Shown here in pieces: positions 52,401-59,329 of a stretch of 64,000 nucleotides of DNA. Below the pieces are notes generated by a model. It saw only the letters and a list, made by a program, of their open reading frames with translations, was not told the origin of the DNA and made no database searches. This stretch comes from Brevundimonas sp. (lineage in GTDB: Bacteria > Pseudomonadota > Alphaproteobacteria > Caulobacterales > Caulobacteraceae): positions 171,366-235,365 of the forward strand of contig JAPZRF010000001.1 in assembly GCA_027531145.1 (NCBI GenBank). The letters run 5' to 3'. Both the position numbers and the translations under genes were made by a program. The stretch's first letter is position 1, and every line of letters begins with the position of its first letter.

Positions 52401-52801
52401 GCGTGCGCATCACCCACCATCTCGCACCACCGATGATTGGCAGCATCGATCCGACGACAGGGCGACCCCGAAAGCGGCCGTTTGGGCCCTGGATTCGACC
52501 TGTCATGCGGGGGCTGGCGGCCTGTCGCGGCTTACGCGGAACGCCATTCGATCCGTTCGGCGGCACTGGCGAGCGACGAATGGAGCGCGCCTTGATCCAA
52601 CGCTATCGTCGCGACATCGAAGCAGTTTTGCCTCGCCTCAGCGCAGCCAATCTGGAGGACGCGGTTGCTCTTGCGGGGATCGCTGAATGTATTCGTGGCT
52701 ATGGTCCAGTCAAGTCGGCCAACGTTGATCGGATCGAGCCGGAGTGGTCGGCTCTGGAGGAGAAGTTTGGCTTGGGAGAAACGGGATCATGCGATGCTTG
52801 A
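49412..52801 (+). CDS. Fused indolepyruvate (arylpyruvate) ferredoxin oxidoreductase
   Basis: GGFISGYRGSPLGAYDRAL; WFCAGCPHNTSTSLPEGSRAGGGIGCHSMALWM; CEGCGDCGVQSNCVAV...CNQDLSCLKGFCPSFV; IVIAGIGGTGVVTAGRLLGEAAREAGL. Confidence 0.92.
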   Translation: MDGSVTRQDRPDADQPGTRLLGGLEALALLPLLQAQSDRLAGLTTGGFISGYRGSPLGAYDRALEAVSDELKHADIVFSPGLNEDLAATAVWGSQQVGLVEPGRVQGVFGVWYGKGPGVDRSGDALKHANQAGTSPLGGVVALAGDDHVAKSSSVAFQSEPALIAAGIPILYPADVSELVTYGLHGFAMSRHSGAWSALKCLVDVVETTATTALPDQVSCIIPPGDSTGDRHIRWPDDAVGAERRLWDHKLPAARAYATLNGLDRVTHGASRPRSLGILASGRAWLEVSEWLRQAGISNQALEDAGISVMKVAMVWPLTDLPATWASGAREILVVEDKAPILEEQLRSALYGLDADRRPEIVGKQDGRGRPMLPRHGQIEAAILGPILAGRLAAIGLRRAPSSQQPPITATTTGRPPWFCAGCPHNTSTSLPEGSRAGGGIGCHSMALWMGRGTALMTHMGGEGANWIGQAPFSSANHVFQNLGDGTYAHSGSLAIRAAVVAGVNITYKILYNDAVAMTGGQFVEGHPSPWRVAEQVLTEGVSRLVVVSEERHRYGTEARWPEGVEVVGREHLDRIQRTLRDIPGVTVLLYDQTCAAEKRRRRRHGEYPVSPTRVIINELVCEGCGDCGVQSNCVAVVPADTPYGRKRRVQQSDCNQDLSCLKGFCPSFVTVDAQSKPRTGNGSAEVDLSGVPEATMARVDGAYRIVIAGIGGTGVVTAGRLLGEAAREAGLRFAVLDQTGLAQKNGSVTSHLYFGSADDQAVSAKAPPGGVDLMIVCDLVTALDKQAAYALSPDRSRAVVDTEVHPLALSVLSPDLALDGQALVRGLSDQVLPDGLLTVRAAETAAVLGEAALANTYLLGAAAQRGWLPVSVEGIERSIRRNGVAVERNLKAFRLGRLDVAQGVTTPPVEAETVESVIADRQAFLTRYQNAAYGRAYADLARRAAAAASMPDGQPFAMSVARNLFKLMAYKDEYEVARLHTDPAFAQDLRKRFGDGVRITHHLAPPMIGSIDPTTGRPRKRPFGPWIRPVMRGLAACRGLRGTPFDPFGGTGERRMERALIQRYRRDIEAVLPRLSAANLEDAVALAGIAECIRGYGPVKSANVDRIEPEWSALEEKFGLGETGSCDA

Positions 52802-54102
52802 ATACAGAAATCACTCGTCGTAAGTTCGGAGTTACGGCCGCCGCGACTGTTGCGGCATGCGCAACTGCCCCGATACAACCCAATCCTGACCCGGCGTCCG
52901 GACAGGCTCTGTATAGTCTGGTACAAGCTTATTCGGATCTGGGCGACCACCGCACCGGCTCGCCAGGCGACCATGCAACCACCCGGTGGCTCGAGCGAAA
53001 ACTCCACGACATTGGTCTGACGCCCCACAGGCAGGGTTGGGACATGGAGGTGTTTGACGTCACCCGCTCGCAGCTTTCGTGGACGGCAGACCATTCGGAG
53101 CCATCAGAGATCGAGGGCTTCCCCCTCTGGCCGCCAATCCCGACCCCGGGCGATGGTGTGCTGGCACCGCTCAGCGCCACACCGGGCGAGGACCGTATCA
53201 CAGTGCTGACCCTGCCCTATTCTCCGTCGGGATCTCTGGAAAGCGAGGGGGTCGTAGAGGCGATCAGCACGGCCTGCAGCTCCGGCGCGGTCGGAGTCGC
53301 TGTCTTGACCGAGGGGCCGTTGGGCGAGCTTATCGCACAGAACACGGAGTTCAGTCAGCCCCGCTGGCCTGTGCCGGTCCTCATCGTGCCCGGTCGCGCC
53401 GCAGCAACCCTGTCCCGCCTGATTGAGCGCCAAACGCCGGTTCGGCTTCGGATCGCGGGTAGGGCGCGACCGGACACAGTCCACAATGTGTTGGGGCACC
53501 GGACCGGCACCGGGCCGGGAGTCGTCATCTCAACGCCGAAAAGCGGCTGGTTCCGTTGCGCCGGCGAGCGAGGCTCCGGAATGGCGATCGCTCTGGCCAT
53601 TACCGAATGGTGTGCGCGAGAAACAGAACTGGATATCCGCTTCGTTTCGGCGACCGGGCACGAGTTTCACGGAGAGGGCGCGCGTCGGTTCCTGGCGGCG
53701 GATCCACCGCTGCGCGACACAGTCGCACTCTGGATTCATATCGGGGCAAATGTCGCCGTAAGTGACTGGCAGCTGGACGCTGTTGGGACACCCGTTCGCC
53801 GGGACACGCCTGCGACCCGCCGGGGCATAGCCTGCCATCCGGTGCTGTACGCAGCGGTGACCGCCAGCTTCGCCGGTCAACCGGGTTACGGGGCCCCGAT
53901 TGGCATCGGTGTCGGGCGCGTACCCGGTGAGACGCAGCATTTCGTAGATCATGGCTATAGCCCGCTGATCGGCATGGTGGGTGCCGGCCCCCTGCATCAC
54001 ACCCCGGCCGACACTGCTGTCGCCACCACTCCGGCGTTACTCGAGCCAGTTGCTCGGGGCCTGATCGGCGCGGTCCAGCGCATTCTCCAGCATCAGGCCT
54101 GA
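52789..54102 (+). CDS. Exported M28-peptidase-fold-like protein, paralog B
   Basis: TRRKFGVTAAATVAAC; LVQAYSDLGDHRTGSPGDHATTRWLERKLHDIGLTPHRQ; RFVSATGHEFHGEGARRFLAA; LHHTPADTAVATT. Overlaps the IOR 3' end by 13 nt. Confidence 0.77.
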   Translation: MRCLNTEITRRKFGVTAAATVAACATAPIQPNPDPASGQALYSLVQAYSDLGDHRTGSPGDHATTRWLERKLHDIGLTPHRQGWDMEVFDVTRSQLSWTADHSEPSEIEGFPLWPPIPTPGDGVLAPLSATPGEDRITVLTLPYSPSGSLESEGVVEAISTACSSGAVGVAVLTEGPLGELIAQNTEFSQPRWPVPVLIVPGRAAATLSRLIERQTPVRLRIAGRARPDTVHNVLGHRTGTGPGVVISTPKSGWFRCAGERGSGMAIALAITEWCARETELDIRFVSATGHEFHGEGARRFLAADPPLRDTVALWIHIGANVAVSDWQLDAVGTPVRRDTPATRRGIACHPVLYAAVTASFAGQPGYGAPIGIGVGRVPGETQHFVDHGYSPLIGMVGAGPLHHTPADTAVATTPALLEPVARGLIGAVQRILQHQA

Positions 54103-54176
54103 GTCGGCGCAGGTCTACAAGGTCGAGGCCGGCAAGTTGGAAATAAACGCGCATGACCATTCCGGGAGTGCATTCA

Positions 54177-55310
54177 ATGAGAAGATCTCATACGACGCTG
54201 GCATCCATAACTTCCGCATTTATTATTGGGATTACGTTGTCTTCAGGCGTAAGTGACGCCGAAGATCCAAGATCGAGTGTTGATGAGCGCTTTGATGATA
54301 TCGTATCTACGGCCCGGATAACTGGCGCAATGATCATCATATACGACGAGCGCGGCCTGCTTTACCAACGGAGTGCAGGCACGATCGGAGTGGACACTGC
54401 CGTACCTGTTGCGTCTGCAAGCAAGTGGCTGACGACGGCCGTGATTATGTCATTGGTCGACGAGGGCCAACTCTCCCTTGATGCGACGGTTCGGGACTAC
54501 GTTGATGATGCGCCGGAAGCGTTCGGGCCCATTACGTTGAGGCAGTTGCTCAGCCACACGTCAGGCATAGAGCCACAGACAGTCCTTCAGCTTCGCGGTG
54601 CTTCGTCATCAAGGGAGGTGGCCGAAGCCATCTTCGCCACCCAACTCATCGACCTGCCAGGCTCGACCTTTGCGTATGGCGGATCATCCATGCAGCTGGC
54701 CGCCTACATCGCAGAAGTTCGCACGGGCCAGTCCTGGAGCCAGCTGTTCGATGAGCGAATTGCGCGCCCTCTTGGGATAACCAGCGCCGCCTGGGTGCAC
54801 CCACTTGCCGTCAGCGAGGCAGTAACGTCCCCGGCCACCGGCCCAGAGATTGCTCAGGGTGGAGATGGCCAAGTTGGCGCGGACAGCTTGCGGGCACAAG
54901 GCCGCCCGGGAAGCGACGTTCCGTTGGTTGCCGGCGGGCTCTCCATGTCAGCGGGGGACCTTTCGACCTTCATGCAAATGATCCTCGGATTTGGCCGGTT
55001 CGATGGGGTGAGGGTGCTCTCGGAGGCGTCAGTCCGGGAAATGGAGCGTCTTCAAACCGGCACCGTTGCAGACTTCCGCCGGGTTCCCGTTGCCATGCCT
55101 GCCTGGCGGTACGGATTGGGCATCTGGTGTGAGGAAGTCGGTTCTGCCAACGCCTGCGCGGTTACAAACAGCGCCGGTGCCTTCGGAACCGTCCCCTGGG
55201 TCGACCGCTCTACCGGACGGGCAGGCGTCTTTGTAACACGGACACAGCTGCCGAGGATCCTCACCAGCGTTCTGGAGTTGCGCGACCTCTCCGAGAGCAT
55301 TCAGAGGTAG
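54177..55310 (+). CDS. Exported S12 (beta-lactamase-like) serine hydrolase, paralog B
   Basis: SxxK VASASKWLTT; RQLLSHTSGIEPQT; FAYGGSSMQLAAYIAEVRTGQSWSQLFDERIARPLGITSAAW. Confidence 0.9.
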   Translation: MRRSHTTLASITSAFIIGITLSSGVSDAEDPRSSVDERFDDIVSTARITGAMIIIYDERGLLYQRSAGTIGVDTAVPVASASKWLTTAVIMSLVDEGQLSLDATVRDYVDDAPEAFGPITLRQLLSHTSGIEPQTVLQLRGASSSREVAEAIFATQLIDLPGSTFAYGGSSMQLAAYIAEVRTGQSWSQLFDERIARPLGITSAAWVHPLAVSEAVTSPATGPEIAQGGDGQVGADSLRAQGRPGSDVPLVAGGLSMSAGDLSTFMQMILGFGRFDGVRVLSEASVREMERLQTGTVADFRRVPVAMPAWRYGLGIWCEEVGSANACAVTNSAGAFGTVPWVDRSTGRAGVFVTRTQLPRILTSVLELRDLSESIQR

Positions 55311-55337
55311 CGGATGGGTTCAACCCCTTGCGTGCAG

Positions 55338-55366
55338 CCCCGGCGGCGCGGGCCGCGCCGCCGGGG
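55338..55366. terminator. Very strong hairpin (no T-tract)
   Basis: CCCCGGCGGCGCG-GGC-CGCGCCGCCGGGG, 13-bp perfect stem with 3-nt loop. Confidence 0.5.
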
Positions 55367-55630
55367 GATTGGTTCGGGCCTGGTGCCCGAATGGGTCGCG
55401 ACACGCCAATCGCAACACCGTATCCGACGCTTGGGACGGACTTTGCTGGCTGACGCCAGGCGCAACACGCGCCGGACAGCGACCTGGTAAACCCTGGTGC
55501 AATCGTCGGCGGCTCAGGCGGGCATCGCTGCGGCCGCCTCGACGGTGCCGGTGCGCGGGGCGTAGCGGAACATGCAGGGCTTCTGGGGTCGGGCCCGCCC
55601 GGAGCGCCTCGATTGACAGCATACAAGAAC

Positions 55631-55647
55631 CATTTTATCGATAATAA
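55631..55647. promoter_or_regulatory. Candidate GntR operator, site 3 (upstream of TonB receptor)
   Basis: CATTTTATCGATAATAA, exact reverse complement of site 1, 45 bp before the receptor start. Confidence 0.7.
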
Positions 55648-55692
55648 TGGCCTTAAAGAGCGATCGTTACATGACTTGGCCAGGGGGAAAAA

Positions 55693-57984
55693 ATGCAGGC
55701 TCGATATCTCGTTTGTGCGTCCGCGGCCGCCTTGGCTGTGGCCGGCAACGTTCAGGCACAGGCTGGCCAGAGCGGGGCTCCGACAACGACCCAGCAGATC
55801 ACGCAGCTCGAGGAAGTCGTGGTCACCGCGCGCAAGCGAGAGGAGCAAATCATCGATGTGCCGGCCAGCGTAAGCGCCTTCTCGCGAGAGCAAGCTGAGG
55901 AGCTTGGCGGTATCCCTGACATCAAGAGCCTTTCCTACGTCGTCCCGGGCCTGGCCTTGGTCGACACCGGGAACATCAACCAGGAAGTCAACATTCGGGG
56001 CGCGGGTGCCGGCACGGCGCGGGTGACAGGCGTCAACTCGCCCATCGCAGTGTTGAGGAACGGAGCCAATGTCGCCGGGGGCAACATCGGCGGCCGGACC
56101 TATACCCGGACCGACCTCTTCGACATCGAGCGGATCGAGGTTGTGAGGGGACCGCAGGGTTCGCTGTACGGGGTCAACGCCGTGGGCGGCGTTATGAACC
56201 TGATTTCCAGGCGCCCCCAAAGGGACTTCGGCTTCAGGGGCTCGGCGGGGTGGACCAACGAGATCGAGGCCAGCGCCTTTGAAGCCGTCCTCAACCTGCC
56301 AGTCGGAGACCACCTGGCTTTCCGTGTCGGCGGCCAGCTGTCTGATGCGGAGGGCGGACACTTTATCAATGTGTTCGACGGCAAGCCCGGTGATGTCGCG
56401 CATTACAGAGGGCTGCGTGCCTCGGCTCTTTGGGAGCCAACAGATGAGGTATCGATCTACCTCGTTGCCGACAGTTCCACCGACGAATCGACATCGAACC
56501 GGATCAGGACCACTTACGTCCTGAACGACCCGACGTCTACGGCGGGGCCAAATGACCCGGATGGCCCATACCGGTATGGGCATAACACGTCGAACCTCGT
56601 GACCCGCGACCTGACCAACTACCTGGCTCAGATCGAATGGAGCACGCCACTGGGCGAGATCACGAGCGTAACCGCGCACCGCGACCGGGGGACGCGTTTC
56701 TTTCAGGATGAGGATGGGTCCTTTCCCGGATACGCCCAGTTGCCATTTCCGGGTCCGCCCTGCTTCACGCGCTCCTGCGTTACATTGTTTACAGATGACA
56801 CTGTAATCTTTAGCCAGGAATTCCGTATCAGTAACTCTTTTGGCGATCACATTGACTGGATTGCCGGGGTCAACTGGCAGAGGGTTGAAAATGAGTTCGC
56901 GTTTATTTCTGACGGGCGAACCAACAACAATGCTGCCACTCTAAGCCCCACCGGGAACAATGCAGCTGTCTTTCGGGATGACGAAAGCCAGATCGGCGTC
57001 TTCGCAAGCGCCTCATGGGCCGCCTCGGATCGTTTGACGGTCGACGGCGCAATCCGCTGGGGAAGGACGGAAAAAGAGGGGGATGCCTACAATGTCCGCC
57101 GCGGCACCGGATCCGTCTTCTGTAACTATCTCGATCCGTTCAATAGCAACGTTGATGCGACCTGCATCTCCTTGCCGATCGCCTTCAGCGAGACCTACGA
57201 GAATGTGGCTCCGTCTCTTGCGGTCAAGTACGCGCTAGCAGAGAATTTCAATGTATTTGCCACAGTAGCGCGCGGTTATCGATCCGGCGGGTTCAACGGC
57301 ACAGCTGTCTCCTTCCCGACCACCGTTCCCGTTTCGTATGACGAGGAAGAAACGACCGCTTACGAGGCCGGGGCAAAGGTGAGGGTCGGTGGCGGGCTTC
57401 TCACGATTACGGCGTTCAGGAATGACTTCAACGACCTTCTCGTGAGTCTGCCCATCCCGGGCGATACCGCAGGGCGCTCCTATCGAGAGAACGCCGGCGA
57501 GGCGGAAACGCATGGCGTCGACCTGGAATGGGTCGGGCGCGCCGAGTTTTTCCCGGAAGAATGGGGGCGACTCGACATGACGGCCGGGCTGAACTGGCTG
57601 GATGGCGAGATCACGAGCGGACCGTACCAGGGGCGGACTGTAGAGGGTGCTCCCGAGCACACCTACACGGCCACCGCGATCTACACGCGCCGTATCGGAA
57701 ATGGAATGCGCCTCTCCGCGTCAACGTCTTACCGCGGGCAGCGTGGGGGCTTCACGAACACGACCCGCATCAACAACCTCGTTCCCCTGGATGATCTCGA
57801 TCTTTGGAATGCTCGCCTGGCGCTTGACGTCGACCAGCTGCAGTTTTCCCTCTCGGCATCAAACCTCTTTGACGAGCAGTACGTGGCTCTGAAGGACCCC
57901 AACCGGTCAGTCTACGGCAACCCGCGAGAGATCACGTTCAGAGTTCTCTACCGGTTTGGCTCTGAAGCTCCTCGACGGCGGTAG
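55693..57984 (+). CDS. TonB-dependent receptor
   Basis: Signal peptide; TonB box-like LEEVVVTARKREEQIIDVPASVSAFSREQAEELGG; VEVVRGPQGSLYGVNAVGGVMNLISRRP; C-terminal NPREITFRVLYRFG. Confidence 0.96.
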   Translation: MQARYLVCASAAALAVAGNVQAQAGQSGAPTTTQQITQLEEVVVTARKREEQIIDVPASVSAFSREQAEELGGIPDIKSLSYVVPGLALVDTGNINQEVNIRGAGAGTARVTGVNSPIAVLRNGANVAGGNIGGRTYTRTDLFDIERIEVVRGPQGSLYGVNAVGGVMNLISRRPQRDFGFRGSAGWTNEIEASAFEAVLNLPVGDHLAFRVGGQLSDAEGGHFINVFDGKPGDVAHYRGLRASALWEPTDEVSIYLVADSSTDESTSNRIRTTYVLNDPTSTAGPNDPDGPYRYGHNTSNLVTRDLTNYLAQIEWSTPLGEITSVTAHRDRGTRFFQDEDGSFPGYAQLPFPGPPCFTRSCVTLFTDDTVIFSQEFRISNSFGDHIDWIAGVNWQRVENEFAFISDGRTNNNAATLSPTGNNAAVFRDDESQIGVFASASWAASDRLTVDGAIRWGRTEKEGDAYNVRRGTGSVFCNYLDPFNSNVDATCISLPIAFSETYENVAPSLAVKYALAENFNVFATVARGYRSGGFNGTAVSFPTTVPVSYDEEETTAYEAGAKVRVGGGLLTITAFRNDFNDLLVSLPIPGDTAGRSYRENAGEAETHGVDLEWVGRAEFFPEEWGRLDMTAGLNWLDGEITSGPYQGRTVEGAPEHTYTATAIYTRRIGNGMRLSASTSYRGQRGGFTNTTRINNLVPLDDLDLWNARLALDVDQLQFSLSASNLFDEQYVALKDPNRSVYGNPREITFRVLYRFGSEAPRRR

Positions 57985-57987
57985 ATC

Positions 57988-59286
57988 TTGATGATGCCTG
58001 ATAGCGTCAGGTTCGCCGATAGAACCTCCTTGCAGAAGCCCGGGTCACGGGTCAGGCAGTGCGTGGGGTGGATAGCAAGAACAGTCTACGGTGGACGAGG
58101 GGCTGTCCGAGCCCTTTCTGTGGGGCTTGTATGTGCCGTGCTGTCTGCGCCGCTGGCCGCTTGCGGTGGCGGCGGGGGATCAAGCGATGAACCGAACCCG
58201 CCAGTAGTAAATCCTCCGCCTCCGCCCCCGCCTCCGCCTCCACCTCCGCCCCCGCCCCCGCCCCCGCCCCCGCCAGTCGGGAACGTGGCCGCGGCGGTCA
58301 GTTTCGCTATCGGATCGGGGTCGCGGGCCGTTCTGGTGATGCAGGGCGGCGTTCTGGTGGCCGAACAGTATCAGGGCCAAGGTCGCGTGGATCGTGGTGA
58401 ACTTCTTGCCTCGGGGACAAAGAGCTTCAGCTGCGCGCTCGCCGCCGCCGCGGAGGCGGACGGGTTCATGAGGGCCGGTGATCTGGCCTCGATTGCTATC
58501 TCCGCCTGGGCCCCCGGCGGAGCCAGCCCAGACCCGGGCCAAAAGCAGACCATTCGGCTGGATAACCTGCTGTCAATGACAGGCGGCCTGAGCAACACAG
58601 GTGCCAGCGCTCTTGAGCTGAACAACGTCGACAGTTTCCGGCAGGCGATCACGGCGCGCTCCGGCAATCCACCGGACGAGGTTTTCACCTACGGGCCCAA
58701 CAGCTTCCAGGCGTTTGCGGCCGCGTTCGAACTGGCGACCGGCGGATCCCTGACCGCCGATCTGGGCGTGACCGGGGGCCAGGATTCGGTGTCCTACCTG
58801 CAGACGAGGGTTCTCAATCGCATCGGCATCGCCCCGACCCAGTGGCTCCGTGACATCAGGGGTCACGCCAACTGGGCCGGCGGCGCGTATTTCACCGCCC
58901 GCGCATGGGCGACCTACGGCCAGTTCATTCTGCAGAAGGGAGCCTGGCAGGGGGAGCAGGTTGTCCCTGCCGCCCTGATCGAGCGATGCTCGACCTACCG
59001 GAACGGAGCGTTTCTCGGCTACGGCTTGGGGTTCTGGTTGAACCGTCGGGTGCAAGACACGTTCACGCCGGGGGTTGATTCGGCCCCTTGGCCAACCGAG
59101 GTCGCCGCCCGGTTCGGCGCTGGCTCAAACATCGCCCCGAACGTGCCCGAAAGCATGTTCATGGCCTTCGGTGCTGGCAACGTGAAGATGTTCATTCTAC
59201 CTTCCCACGAGATCGTTGCGGTCAAGATTGGAGGCACGCAAGACGACGACCGGTTTCTGGCCTTGATGCTGGGCACGGCACCCTAG
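57988..59286 (+). CDS. S12-like serine hydrolase lipoprotein with polyproline linker
   Basis: Lipobox LSAPLAACGGGGGSS, about 21 consecutive Pro, LLASGTKSFSCALAAAAE (SxxK), LDNLLSMTGGLSNTG, FTYGPNSFQAFAAAFELATGG. Exact start uncertain. Confidence 0.87.
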   Translation: MMMPDSVRFADRTSLQKPGSRVRQCVGWIARTVYGGRGAVRALSVGLVCAVLSAPLAACGGGGGSSDEPNPPVVNPPPPPPPPPPPPPPPPPPPPPVGNVAAAVSFAIGSGSRAVLVMQGGVLVAEQYQGQGRVDRGELLASGTKSFSCALAAAAEADGFMRAGDLASIAISAWAPGGASPDPGQKQTIRLDNLLSMTGGLSNTGASALELNNVDSFRQAITARSGNPPDEVFTYGPNSFQAFAAAFELATGGSLTADLGVTGGQDSVSYLQTRVLNRIGIAPTQWLRDIRGHANWAGGAYFTARAWATYGQFILQKGAWQGEQVVPAALIERCSTYRNGAFLGYGLGFWLNRRVQDTFTPGVDSAPWPTEVAARFGAGSNIAPNVPESMFMAFGAGNVKMFILPSHEIVAVKIGGTQDDDRFLALMLGTAP

Positions 59287-59329
59287 CCTCTCTTCAGAAG
59301 TCGGAACGACCAGTAGCCTGGAGATTGCC

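Noticed and set aside
55261-56850. 529-aa minus-strand ORF opposite the TonB receptor and the 55.3-55.6 kb interval
   Set aside because: Mostly antisense to the receptor; the non-overlapping part shows no recognisable domain.
58200-58280. Possible CRISPR-like or tandem DNA repeat
   Set aside because: It is an in-frame polyproline codon run; no repeat-spacer structure.
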